From: RUG14223 sp051881075
GTDB taxonomy: Bacteria > Bacillota > Clostridia > Oscillospirales > Acutalibacteraceae
Direction of reading: 5' to 3'
Assembly (NCBI GenBank): GCA_051881075.1
Contig: JBJEPE010000016.1
Coordinates: forward strand, 18,800-82,799
Length of the DNA stretch: 64,000 nucleotides
Of the stretch, positions 33,750 to 42,622 are shown in pieces. A program made the translations under genes and the position numbers. The number at the start of each line of letters is the position of its first letter. Position 1 is the first letter of the stretch. A model generated the notes under the pieces. The model saw only the letters and a program-made list of their open reading frames with translations. It was not told where the DNA came from and did not search any database.

Positions 33750-35285
33750 CTACATAAGCGGTGCTACAAACCTTAAAAAGGCTTGGAACAGTCTTTTAAT
33801 AACACCGTAATTACATTTATCAGGGGTTATTTGAGTACAACTTGGCAATGTGTTTTTATAGTCCTCTACCATTTCACGGATTACAGGACAGTTATACAGG
33901 AGTACAGCGCATTCAAATTGAAGATATAGACTTCTATAATCGAAATTAGCACTGCCTATAACTGCAACTTTATCGTCAGATACTATTGTTTTTGAGTGAA
34001 TAAAGCCGTTTGTGTACTCATATATTTTAACTCCGGCATCAACAAGCTTTTTATAATATGAGCGTGTTGTCAGGTGTACCATTTTTTTATCAGGTATATA
34101 TGGTGTAGTAATGATAACCTCTACCCCACTTTGGGCGGCGTGTATAAGGGATTTCTCTATAAAAGAATCCAAAATAAGATACGGTGTGTTGATATAAATA
34201 TATTTTTTAGCCTTTTGAATTATTTTAAGATAAATTTCTTGAGTTATTAATTCATCGTCTGTAGGATTATCACAAAACGGTTGTAAAAAGCCAAGCGAAC
34301 TGTCTGTACTATCACTGAAATCAGGTAAAAGCTTTTTATAGTCTAAATCATCTTTATTATACATTATCCACGTTGATATAAATATAACGGTAAAGCTCCA
34401 TGCGGCATCGCCTTTCAGGCGTATAGCACAGTCTTTCCAGTGACCGTATTTTTTAACTTTGTTTATATATTCATCGGCAAGGTTACACCCTCCGGTATAG
34501 GCAATTTTTCCGTCTATGGATATAATTTTTCTGTGATCTCTATTATTCTGAACGGCTGTAAGCAGTGGTATGAATTTATTGAAAACTACTACCTTTATGC
34601 CAAGAGAGCGTAAGTATTCAGCATAACCCTTTTGCAACGTAAGCAAACAGCCGACATCATCATAAATAATTCTTACATCTACGCCTGAAGCTGCTTTTCC
34701 TTTTAATATATCAAGAATGGTATTCCACATCACACCCTCTTCTATAATGAAAAATTCAATAAAAATATATTTCTTTGCCTTCTTAAGGTCAGGAATAAGC
34801 GCCTCAAAGAAATCATCGCCAAGCGGATAATACGTTGCCTCTGTGTTATTATAAACAGGGAAATTTTGCACGTTATTCAGATATTTAAACTCCGGCAAAT
34901 ACTCGCAATCGTTAAGGTTAGTAAGTTTATTAAGCTTATTGTTTGATTTTTCATACAAAGCGGCTATTATTTCTGAGCTTTTTTCAACCTCTCTTTTAAA
35001 TATCTTTGTAGACGATTGAAAGTGTACCATCAAGTATAAAGTAAGACCAAAGAAAGGAAAAAGCAGAATAATTATTATCCATAGCGTTTTATAATCCATC
35101 TGTATTTTTACTTTGTCAGAGGCATAAATAACAATTACGGTAATAACAGCTAATGTTTGTATTATAAAGAAAGACAAGCCGCTTGAGGAACTACTTAGAA
35201 TAAATACTAAAATGGCAACTTGTATTAATAATAATAGTATGACAAAAAAACGTCGCTTCAATAAATTGTTAATTACTTTCTGCAT
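33750..35285 (-). CDS. cls: cardiolipin synthase (phospholipase D family)
   Basis: 511 residues: two N-terminal membrane helices, then two PLD catalytic HKD motifs, HRKIISIDGKIAYTGGCN and HSKTIVSDDKVAVIGSANFD, in the usual spacing. The enzyme joins two phosphatidylglycerols to form cardiolipin and so uses the product pathway of PgsA at the left of the window. ATG 35285 follows GAGGAG by eight bases; an upstream in-frame codon at 35303 lies ahead of that RBS. Single gene. Confidence 0.92.
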   Translation of the reverse strand: MQKVINNLLKRRFFVILLLLIQVAILVFILSSSSSGLSFFIIQTLAVITVIVIYASDKVKIQMDYKTLWIIIILLFPFFGLTLYLMVHFQSSTKIFKREVEKSSEIIAALYEKSNNKLNKLTNLNDCEYLPEFKYLNNVQNFPVYNNTEATYYPLGDDFFEALIPDLKKAKKYIFIEFFIIEEGVMWNTILDILKGKAASGVDVRIIYDDVGCLLTLQKGYAEYLRSLGIKVVVFNKFIPLLTAVQNNRDHRKIISIDGKIAYTGGCNLADEYINKVKKYGHWKDCAIRLKGDAAWSFTVIFISTWIMYNKDDLDYKKLLPDFSDSTDSSLGFLQPFCDNPTDDELITQEIYLKIIQKAKKYIYINTPYLILDSFIEKSLIHAAQSGVEVIITTPYIPDKKMVHLTTRSYYKKLVDAGVKIYEYTNGFIHSKTIVSDDKVAVIGSANFDYRSLYLQFECAVLLYNCPVIREMVEDYKNTLPSCTQITPDKCNYGVIKRLFQAFLRFVAPLM

Positions 35286-35422
35286 TGCATAAACTCCTCG
35301 CAAATTAGTTTTTAGCTGATATTAAGGCTTTTTCCATAATCAAAGGGAATTAAACGTATAAAGCATAGTGACTTTACAAGCTCAATTCCCACATAATTTT
35401 AATTATAATATACTATTAAAGT

Positions 35423-35917
35423 TTATTTGTTATAAAATATCGTTTTATCCTTTTTGGGACGAAGCCTTAAATTATGACCGAATTTTTTTAATAATTCAGC
35501 ACATTCATCTTCAAGTACGCCTGATGTAACCTGCGCCTTATGATTGTACGGTAAGTCGAATAGATTCACTATTGTACCGCAAGATCCACCTTTATCGTTT
35601 TTTGCACCGTAAATTATTTTCGGTATCCTAGCATTTATTATAGCACCCGTACACATAGGACAAGGCTCAAGGGTAACATACATTCTGCATTTAAAAAGTC
35701 GCCAACCGCCAAGCTTTTTACAGGCGGTGTCTATAGCTTTTAGCTCTGCGTGTGCAAGAGCATTTTTGTCTGACTCACGACTGTTATATTCAGTTGCAAC
35801 GATTTCATTATCCTCTGTAACTATAACGGCTCCTACAGGTATTTCGCCAAGCTCAAACGCTTTCTTTGCCAATTCAAGCGCTATTTGCATATAATATTCA
35901 TCATTTAGCCGGAACAT
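35423..35917 (-). CDS. tadA: tRNA-specific adenosine deaminase
   Basis: 164-residue cytidine-deaminase-fold zinc enzyme converting A34 to inosine in tRNA-Arg(ACG). Zinc and catalytic motifs HAELKAID and PCPMCTGAI are intact, with the TadA-typical YGAKNDKGGSCG. The start ATG shares its A with the TAA of the upstream protease gene, so they are translationally coupled. ATG at codon 10 (MQIALELAKKA) is an alternative. Confidence 0.93.
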   Translation of the reverse strand: MFRLNDEYYMQIALELAKKAFELGEIPVGAVIVTEDNEIVATEYNSRESDKNALAHAELKAIDTACKKLGGWRLFKCRMYVTLEPCPMCTGAIINARIPKIIYGAKNDKGGSCGTIVNLFDLPYNHKAQVTSGVLEDECAELLKKFGHNLRLRPKKDKTIFYNK

Positions 35918-36990
35918 TATAATGTAAGTGTGAAAACAGCAAGTGCAAACATGATTATGATGAATATTATTACAGGTGCTGAAGTCAGCAAGGCAGCCAT
36001 CTTTTTGCCTGATGATAACTCTACCTCACTGCTTGTATTTTTTACAGACATAAAAGACTTATCAGATTTAGCAAGATAAGCAAAGCCAACAAATCCTATA
36101 ACTAACAGGAATATCATATAAGTTATTTCTACCAAGCCACCGATTTTTTCGGACGTCTTTCCTACTATCATGGTCATAACCACAGCGGAAAAATTGTTGA
36201 AGAAATGTATGATTATTGCCGGTAGCATTGAATTTGTATAACATACAACATATCCAAGCACAAGTCCTACTATGAAAGCAAACGGTATCTGAACAAAGTT
36301 ACCGTGGAGTATTCCGAAAAGCAAAGCTGTTGACAATATAGCGAAAGCATCACCGTATTTTCTCAGCATACTTAACATTACACCCCTGAATAAAAACTCT
36401 TCAGTAAGGCAAGGCACAAGCGCATAAGCAATGCAGAAAAGCACGATTTCCAGTGTTGATATGTCTGTACCTTCAGAAGCAATCTGATTATCTACACCAA
36501 AGAAAAACTTCATACTCATAGAAAAACACTCGGTAATCATGTTAGCATACATACAAACGCATAATCCTGCGGCAACTAATGCCACAACGGTTTTACCGGC
36601 AACCCTCTGAAACTTAAAAAGATCCAAAAGTCTTTCATGCTTGATTTTAGCGAAAATTAGTGCAGGTAAAACGCAAAAAACTAAAGAGCTTAATCCCAAA
36701 ATCAAGAAATAGCCCGTTGGATCCATACCGGAATATCCGTTATCAAGATTACTATAGTCCAATCCGCCAGAGAATATTATAATCATCTCAAGAACGATTG
36801 TAACAACGAGCTGAACTCCTAACACAATAAGCATTAGTCCGCCTATTCCGTTACAAGCTCTTTTAAGCCCTTTCTCCTGATTGTATTCTTTATAATAATT
36901 CTGATAGGCTTCACTATATACCGGAGTAGCATTCAGGTACGTCTGTTGTAGTTCCAGTGCGTTTGGCGGTGTTGGCTGATAATAATTCAT
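35917..36990 (-). CDS. CPBP family intramembrane metalloprotease
   Basis: 357 residues, about eight transmembrane helices after a ~45-residue proline/tyrosine-rich cytoplasmic N-terminus. The CPBP (CAAX/Abi) motifs are present: EEFLFRG, the FGILHGN helix with the second His, and HFFNN. These Glu/His residues form the intramembrane active site. Targets of bacterial members are mostly unknown (prenyl-type processing, bacteriocin self-immunity). RBS AAGGAGTGATC. It overlaps tadA by one base. Confidence 0.88.
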   Translation of the reverse strand: MNYYQPTPPNALELQQTYLNATPVYSEAYQNYYKEYNQEKGLKRACNGIGGLMLIVLGVQLVVTIVLEMIIIFSGGLDYSNLDNGYSGMDPTGYFLILGLSSLVFCVLPALIFAKIKHERLLDLFKFQRVAGKTVVALVAAGLCVCMYANMITECFSMSMKFFFGVDNQIASEGTDISTLEIVLFCIAYALVPCLTEEFLFRGVMLSMLRKYGDAFAILSTALLFGILHGNFVQIPFAFIVGLVLGYVVCYTNSMLPAIIIHFFNNFSAVVMTMIVGKTSEKIGGLVEITYMIFLLVIGFVGFAYLAKSDKSFMSVKNTSSEVELSSGKKMAALLTSAPVIIFIIIMFALAVFTLTL

Positions 36991-37021
36991 ATGTGATCAC
37001 TCCTTATTTTAGAGGATAAAT

Positions 37022-37738
37022 TTATTTATATGTGTACTTATAGTTATATCCGTATTTACTGCGTAAACCTAAGCATCCTACCTTCAAAAAGCCGAGAATA
37101 GGAGCATTCATCATTTTCATAAACTGCAACGCCTTTGCTATATCGCCGTGCGTAGTTATACGCTCACGTATGATCATAACGTACCCTGATATATAGTCTT
37201 TCAGGAGCAATGCGTCAGTAACAAGACCTATAGGAGGAGTATCCAGTAAAATGTAATCGTAAACCTCTTCCAATTTTTCAAAGGTTTTTTTAAGTCTTTC
37301 AGAGCTTATAAGCTCTGATGGGTTTGGCGGTATCGGTCCTGTTGTTATTACGTCAAGCGACGGTAGTACTTCTTTATGCAAAATTTCTTCTATGGTTTTA
37401 AATCCACCCAAAACATCCGAGAAACCGGTTTTATTATCAAGCTTAAGCAGGTTTTGCACATTAGGCTTACGTAAGTCAATATCTATAAGTAATACACGTG
37501 CACCCATCTCAGAAAGAGAAATTGCCATATTTGTTGTTGCTGTACTTTTACCCTCGCCCTTTGACCAGCTGGTAAAAGCAACAAATTTATTATTCTTTGC
37601 TGATAATGAGAACATTAATTTTGTACGTGCTATTTTATATCCTTCAACTATGGCAAATTTACCGGCATCATTTGTAACTTCATTACCGTAAAAGTATCCG
37701 GAGGATCTGGATTTTTTACGTTTAATGCTTATTGGCAT
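37022..37738 (-). CDS. CpsD/CapB-type tyrosine-protein kinase
   Basis: 238-residue BY-kinase cytoplasmic domain. Walker A SWSKGEGKST, Walker A' LLIDIDLRKP and Walker B YILLDTPPIG are followed by a Tyr-rich C-terminal cluster (KYGYNYKYTYK) that is autophosphorylated in this family. It partners with the membrane activator encoded just upstream (one-base overlap) to control exopolysaccharide chain assembly and export. RBS GAGGAG lies inside the activator gene. Confidence 0.9.
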   Translation of the reverse strand: MPISIKRKKSRSSGYFYGNEVTNDAGKFAIVEGYKIARTKLMFSLSAKNNKFVAFTSWSKGEGKSTATTNMAISLSEMGARVLLIDIDLRKPNVQNLLKLDNKTGFSDVLGGFKTIEEILHKEVLPSLDVITTGPIPPNPSELISSERLKKTFEKLEEVYDYILLDTPPIGLVTDALLLKDYISGYVMIIRERITTHGDIAKALQFMKMMNAPILGFLKVGCLGLRSKYGYNYKYTYK

Positions 37739-38433
37739 CAGTAAATCTCCTCCTTATCATCACATAAGTCAAAATCAGGTATTTCTGCAAATACCGGTAT
37801 TGCATACATTACAAACAAATCTTCGTTTGGCTTAACTGTAGTATCAAGCATTTCAAGAAAAACAGAAAGCAGGATACCGATAAATGCACCTATGCCTAAT
37901 CCGAAAACGGTATATTTCTTTACATTAGGTGAAGATGGAGACGTAGGAATGGTAGCCTCATCTATAGGTTTTACATTACCTGTTGCAATTATGTTCTTAA
38001 ATTCCTCAGGAGCATATTCGACTATTTTATTGGCTATGTCAGCGGCTTCTTTTGGATTAGCACAGGTGACAGTTATGTTTAATACCTGTGTGCTATTTTC
38101 ATTAGAAATTGAAATAAGTGATGCCAGATATTTCAGCGAGTAATTAAGCCCTAAAGATTCCTTAACCTGCGTCATCATGTGATTATCCTTAAATATAAGC
38201 GCACAGGTTTTTGCAAGGTAATTTGCCGCTGAAATATCCGTTGTATATATAGTTTCCTTTTCTTCGTTTGAGTTCTGTATAAATACCGTAGCCGTTGCAG
38301 AATAGAGAGGTGTAATAAAAAGTGTAGCATAAGCGTAAGCACAAAATCCAAATGATAATATCAAGGATATAACCATTTTTAAATGTACCTTAAGTATGCC
38401 GATGACAGCTTTTATTGTAAATTCTTGATCCAT
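37738..38433 (-). CDS. Wzz/CapA-type polysaccharide chain-length regulator and kinase activator
   Basis: 231 residues with two membrane helices (VISLILSFGFCAYAYATLF and VFGLGIGAFIGILLSVFLE) flanking an extracellular domain, and a proline-rich stretch before the second helix (TIPTSPSSPN), the Wzz pattern. It activates the CpsD-like kinase whose start overlaps its stop. No glycosyltransferase or flippase genes are near, so this pair is a detached piece of a capsule/EPS system together with the CapD-like gene. Confidence 0.88.
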   Translation of the reverse strand: MDQEFTIKAVIGILKVHLKMVISLILSFGFCAYAYATLFITPLYSATATVFIQNSNEEKETIYTTDISAANYLAKTCALIFKDNHMMTQVKESLGLNYSLKYLASLISISNENSTQVLNITVTCANPKEAADIANKIVEYAPEEFKNIIATGNVKPIDEATIPTSPSSPNVKKYTVFGLGIGAFIGILLSVFLEMLDTTVKPNEDLFVMYAIPVFAEIPDFDLCDDKEEIY

Positions 38434-38483
38434 ATATCTTTAAACCTCCCCTGCAAGGATATACCAATGCAGGTAATTGTAAA

Positions 38484-39722
38484 TTATAATACGCTTAATA
38501 AAACGCCTGCCGCTACAGCAGAACCGATAACACCGGCAACATTCGGACCCATGGCGTGCATGAGCAGGAAGTTCGACGGGTTAGCCTCCTGACCTACTCT
38601 TTGAGATACACGTGCGGCCATAGGTACGGCAGAAACGCCTGCGCTACCTATAAGAGGATTTACTTTTCCGCCTGTCAATTTACACATAAGCTTACCGAAT
38701 AGCACGCCGCCTGCGGTACCGCAACAAAATGCAAGTAGTCCAAGTGCAATAATTTCGAGTGTTTCCCATTTAAGAAATACAGCTCCGGTTGCGGTTGCGC
38801 CAACTGTTGTACCAAGGAATATTGTAATTATATTCATAAGCTCATTTTGAGCAGCCTTTGAAATTCTGTCAACAACACCTGATTCACGGAAGATATTTCC
38901 AAGCATGAGCATACCTACAAGCGGTGTTGCATCCGGTACAAATAATGCTACAAGTATGATAACAACTATTGGGAACATGAGCTTCTCAAGCTTTGAAACA
39001 GGTCTTAACTGCTCCATAACTATCTCACGTTCTTTTTTAGTTGTCAAAGCCTTCATTATACGTGGCTGAATAAAAGGAATAAGCGCCATATACGAATATG
39101 CGGCTACCGCAATAGGTCCAAGTAAATGCGGGGCAAGCTTTGATGTAACGAATATAGCGGTAGGACCGTCGGCACCGCCGATAATTCCTATTGCACCTGC
39201 TTCTTTGGATGTAAATCCGATTGCTATAGCGCCGATGAAGGTTATAAATATACCAAGCTGAGCTGCCGCACCAAGTAAGAAGCTCTTAGGATTTGCTATA
39301 AGGGGACCAAAGTCGGTCATTGCACCGATGCCAAGGAAGATAAGCGGAGGATATATTCCGAGCTTAACGCCCTGATATAAGTAGTAAAGCAATCCGCCGT
39401 ATGACGGTATTTGATAATATTGTATTCCTGCCTGCTCTATAATAGGATAAGCGGTAGACGCCGCACCGTGCTCGGCTATGTACTCCGCAACAGGCTGAAG
39501 CTCATAAGATGGCGGAGCCATAAGTGCCGGATATAAATTGACAAGAAGCATACCGAAGGCTATAGGTAATAATACAAGCGGCTCGTATTCTTTACCTATT
39601 GCAAGGTAAATCAAAAATGCTGCGATTGCCATCATCACATAATTCTGCCAACCAAGGCTTAAAAAGCCGGAGCTTTCTAAAATATTGGTAATTGAGTCTA
39701 AAAGACGATTAAGTATATCCAT
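38484..39722 (-). CDS. sodium ion-translocating decarboxylase beta subunit (OadB/GcdB family)
   Basis: 412 residues, very hydrophobic, with the strongly conserved GAMTDFGPLIANP, GGADGPTAIFVT and the ending MGPNVAGVIGSAVAAG. In these biotin-dependent pumps the beta subunit decarboxylates carboxybiotin and exports Na+. The gamma-like gene lies just upstream. No alpha (carboxyltransferase) or biotin-carrier gene is in the window, so the cognate substrate (oxaloacetate, methylmalonyl-CoA or glutaconyl-CoA) is not decided by context. Confidence 0.92.
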   Translation of the reverse strand: MDILNRLLDSITNILESSGFLSLGWQNYVMMAIAAFLIYLAIGKEYEPLVLLPIAFGMLLVNLYPALMAPPSYELQPVAEYIAEHGAASTAYPIIEQAGIQYYQIPSYGGLLYYLYQGVKLGIYPPLIFLGIGAMTDFGPLIANPKSFLLGAAAQLGIFITFIGAIAIGFTSKEAGAIGIIGGADGPTAIFVTSKLAPHLLGPIAVAAYSYMALIPFIQPRIMKALTTKKEREIVMEQLRPVSKLEKLMFPIVVIILVALFVPDATPLVGMLMLGNIFRESGVVDRISKAAQNELMNIITIFLGTTVGATATGAVFLKWETLEIIALGLLAFCCGTAGGVLFGKLMCKLTGGKVNPLIGSAGVSAVPMAARVSQRVGQEANPSNFLLMHAMGPNVAGVIGSAVAAGVLLSVL

Positions 39723-39756
39723 TTTAAAATTTTGTCCTTTCTAAAGTTATGTATAA

Positions 39757-40134
39757 TTAAAACGGGCGTGTATTCTCTAATAGTCCTGCTGAACTCCATG
39801 CAGAACGGCTTTCTTTTACACGCTTGACGGATTTAACTGTGCAGCGTGTTTTTGAATACATAGCATCCACGGCGGCACTGATAACTGCGATTATCTCATC
39901 CGGTATAGTATCGTCGTCGTCCACTATCTCAGGTTCAATTACTTCAGTAACTACAGGCTTAGCTGCCGTGGCTTTTTCTTCCGCCTTCTTTTGTTTTTTA
40001 GCGTTCTTCTTTTGCTGAGCTGTATAAACTACAGTGCTATAGATTTTGATTGCTGCGATAAGCACAAATAATACAGTGAATACAACAACTATGCCGGTAA
40101 GCAACACGGTTATTGCAATTTGAAATTTTTCCAT
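39757..40134 (-). CDS. OadG-like gamma subunit of a sodium-pump decarboxylase
   Basis: 125 residues: one N-terminal membrane helix (LLTGIVVVFTVLFVLIAAIKI) carrying the OadG-type G-x-x-V-V-F-T, then a Lys/Ala-rich linker, an acidic segment (EPEIVDDDDTIPDE) and a C-terminal domain (EIIAVISAAVDAMYS) ending SAWSSAGLLENTRPF, which is common to this family in Clostridia. It anchors the complex and may bind Zn. RBS GGAGG. First gene of the two-gene operon. Confidence 0.85.
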   Translation of the reverse strand: MEKFQIAITVLLTGIVVVFTVLFVLIAAIKIYSTVVYTAQQKKNAKKQKKAEEKATAAKPVVTEVIEPEIVDDDDTIPDEIIAVISAAVDAMYSKTRCTVKSVKRVKESRSAWSSAGLLENTRPF

Positions 40135-40356
40135 GGATTTTATTCCTCCGTATAGAAATATTTAGGCGCTATTCACACCATTATAATAGTTATGTATTTT
40201 TTAAATTATACAATATTACGTGTTGAATTTCAATATAAACATTTTTAAAAGTCCTTGTTACAAGAAATTTTGTGCATATTCACTCATTTTACCCTCATTT
40301 AACGCTTTATTTTTCATATTTTTTATCTTTTTAGCAGGGTTTTATGAATTATCGGA

Positions 40357-40385
40357 TTGACTTTTTATTTTTATGTATGTATACT
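40357..40385 (+). promoter_or_regulatory. promoter of galE
   Basis: TTGACT, a 17-base spacer and TATACT, 53 bases before the galE ATG. The rest of the 304-base divergent spacer between the oadG-like gene and galE is AT-rich with no further feature I can support. Confidence 0.6.
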
Positions 40386-40438
40386 ATTTTCAGTATAGTA
40401 TTAACTTTGATTTTGTTCTTAAAAGGGAGATAAAATAT

Positions 40439-41449
40439 ATGTCTGTTTTAGTTACGGGAGGAGCGGGCTACATAGGCACACACACCTGTGTAGAGCTTCT
40501 TAATTCGGGATATGATGTAGTTGTTGTAGATAATTTCTGTAACAGTAGTCCTAAAGCATTGCAAAGAGTTCATGAAATTACCCAAAAAGATATAAAGCTA
40601 TATGATATCAACGTTTGCGACAGTGATGAATTATCCAAGGTATTTGAAGAGAATGAAATAGATGCGGTCATACATTTTGCCGGATTAAAGGCTGTAGGAG
40701 AATCCTGTAAAATGCCGCTTGAGTATTATCGTAACAATGTCTACGGTACACTTATGCTGTGTCAATGTATGAAGAGGTATGGAGTGAAAAAGCTTGTGTT
40801 CAGTTCATCGGCTACGGTTTACGGACATAATCCCGTCCCCTATGTAGAAACCATGAGTACCGGTGATGTTTCCAATCCGTACGGACGTACTAAGCACATA
40901 ATAGAACAAATGCTGTTTGATTTGTATAATTCTGATAATGAGTGGAGCATAGCACTGTTAAGATATTTTAATCCCATAGGTGCGCACAGCAGTGGGCTTA
41001 TAGGAGAAGACCCAACGGGAATACCGAACAACCTTCTCCCCTATATACTCAAGGTTGCTGTAGGCAAATTACCGTATTTACCTTTGTACGGTGATGATTA
41101 TGATACCCCTGACGGTACGTGCATACGTGATTACCTTCATGTGGTTGATCTGGCCGTTGCGCATCTGAAAGCACTAGAGCGGATAAAGCTACACAGCGGA
41201 ATAGACGCGTATAATATAGGCACAGGCACAGGCTACAGCGTATTTGATATTATAAAAAGCTTTGAAAGTTCAACCGGTATAAAAATAAATTATCGTATCA
41301 AAGACAGGCGTAGCGGAGATGTGCCGATAATGTGTGCAGATGTACATAAGGCATATGAGGTTTTAGGATGGCGTGCAACACATACTTTGGAAGAAATGTG
41401 CAGAGATTCTTGGAATTGGCAGAAGAATAATCCAGACGGTTATAAGTAA
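40439..41449 (+). CDS. galE: UDP-glucose 4-epimerase
   Basis: 336-residue extended SDR that interconverts UDP-glucose and UDP-galactose (or the GlcNAc forms). NAD motif TGGAGYIGTH, catalytic Ser/Tyr region SSSATVYG and NPYGRTKHIIE (YxxxK), and late RRSGDVPIMCADVHKA are all present. ATG 40439 follows AAAAGGGAG; the longer in-frame start at 40373 overlaps the promoter. It supplies sugar nucleotides for the surface glycans implied by the CapD-like, Wzz and kinase genes. Confidence 0.93.
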   Translation: MSVLVTGGAGYIGTHTCVELLNSGYDVVVVDNFCNSSPKALQRVHEITQKDIKLYDINVCDSDELSKVFEENEIDAVIHFAGLKAVGESCKMPLEYYRNNVYGTLMLCQCMKRYGVKKLVFSSSATVYGHNPVPYVETMSTGDVSNPYGRTKHIIEQMLFDLYNSDNEWSIALLRYFNPIGAHSSGLIGEDPTGIPNNLLPYILKVAVGKLPYLPLYGDDYDTPDGTCIRDYLHVVDLAVAHLKALERIKLHSGIDAYNIGTGTGYSVFDIIKSFESSTGIKINYRIKDRRSGDVPIMCADVHKAYEVLGWRATHTLEEMCRDSWNWQKNNPDGYK

Positions 41450-41471
41450 TTTGTGAAAGAAGGTACATAAC

Positions 41472-42473
41472 ATGAGGCGTGAATACGCTGAAAGTTCCCC
41501 TGAGATATTGCGTAGTTTTTTGCTTTATATGCAAACGGTAAAAGGAAAGTCTGCTAATACCGTTGATGAATATTTCATGGACTTGCGTACTTTTTTAAGG
41601 TTTATAAAGAGAGAAAAAGGGCTTGTTCCTGCTGAAACGGAGTTTGAAAAAATAAAGATAGACGATGTGGATGAATCGCTGATAAGAAAGATAACTCTGC
41701 TTGATGCGTATGAGTTTTTAAATTACACATTAAATGAACGTGAGAATAACGCAAACACAAGGGCGAGAAAATGCTCAAGTATAAGGGCATTTTTCAATTA
41801 TCTGCATAAAAAGATGAATATAATAGATGTTAATCCTATGGCTGACCTTGAAATGCCAAAAACAAAAAAATCATTGCCAAAGTACTTGACATTGGAGCAA
41901 AGCATAGAGCTTTTAAATGCTGTAGACGGACCGTATAAAGAACGTGACTACTGCATACTGACGTTGTTTTTAAATTGCGGTATGCGATTATCCGAACTTG
42001 TCTCTCTGAATTTAAGTGATATAAAGTCAAACGATACCGAAAACGCCATAACAATAACAGGTAAAGGCAACAAGCAACGCATAGTTTATCTTAACGATGC
42101 GTGCGTATCTGCAATAAACGATTATCTAAAGGTAAGACCTGTTGATGGTGTCAAGGATAAAAACGCACTGTTTTTAAGTAGGCTAAACAAGAGAATAAGC
42201 AATAAAACGGTACAATCGCTTGTTTACAAATATCTGGATAAAATAGGGTTAAATTCAGCAGGATATTCCGTACATAAGCTCAGACATACTGCCGCAACGC
42301 TCATGTATCAGTACGGTGACGTAGACATACGTGTGTTGAAGGACATACTCGGACATGAAGATCTGGGTACTACAGAGATATATACGCACTTATCGTCAAA
42401 GCAAATGGAGGAAGCTGTAAGTAAAAATCCTCTGGCAAAGATAAAACAGCGAAAAAGGGAGACAGAAGAATAA
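41472..42473 (+). CDS. XerC/XerD-type tyrosine recombinase
   Basis: 333 residues. An N-terminal SAM-like DNA-binding domain (SFLLYMQTVKGKSANTVDEY) precedes the catalytic domain with R (NCGMRLSELVSL), K (beta-hairpin, TGKGNKQR), H-x-x-R (HKLRHTAATL), H (LGHEDLGTTE) and nucleophile Y (IYTHLS). It lacks phage-integrase features and is in a host context after galE (22 bases), so it is likely a housekeeping Xer for chromosome dimer resolution. It is the obvious candidate to act on the dif-like site 13 kb away and to integrate the inovirus. Whether a second Xer exists elsewhere is unknown. Confidence 0.88.
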   Translation: MRREYAESSPEILRSFLLYMQTVKGKSANTVDEYFMDLRTFLRFIKREKGLVPAETEFEKIKIDDVDESLIRKITLLDAYEFLNYTLNERENNANTRARKCSSIRAFFNYLHKKMNIIDVNPMADLEMPKTKKSLPKYLTLEQSIELLNAVDGPYKERDYCILTLFLNCGMRLSELVSLNLSDIKSNDTENAITITGKGNKQRIVYLNDACVSAINDYLKVRPVDGVKDKNALFLSRLNKRISNKTVQSLVYKYLDKIGLNSAGYSVHKLRHTAATLMYQYGDVDIRVLKDILGHEDLGTTEIYTHLSSKQMEEAVSKNPLAKIKQRKRETEE

Positions 42474-42483
42474 AAATAAATGC

Positions 42484-42511
42484 AACGCCGCAGTATTTTT
42501 ACTGCGGCGTT
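42484..42511. terminator. bidirectional hairpin between the convergent recombinase and rsgA genes
   Basis: AACGCCGCAGTA pairs perfectly with TACTGCGGCGTT around TTTT, 11 bases after the recombinase stop codon. The 12-bp GC-rich stem is terminator-like, though neither side has a long T-run. Confidence 0.7.
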
Positions 42512-42533
42512 AAAATGTGAATGCTAAAACTGA

Positions 42534-42614
42534 TACAATATATAGATTAACAAAATCAGTATTAATCGAATAGTACGCAATGTTAAGCTATATAGATTTA
42601 TACTATATATTGTA
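42534..42614. repeat. AT-rich inverted-repeat element, second full copy
   Basis: TACAATATATAG and CTATATATTGTA bound 81 bases, with GTACGCAAT inside. Related words occur at 17250-17328 and 23737-23825. It lies between the hairpin and the end of rsgA. Confidence 0.5.
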
Positions 42615-42622
42615 TATAAGTG

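Noticed and set aside
41472..42473. The tyrosine recombinase as a phage integrase
   Set aside because: It is 13 kb from the prophage, directly after galE, with no attachment repeats or phage genes around it; a host Xer protein fits better.
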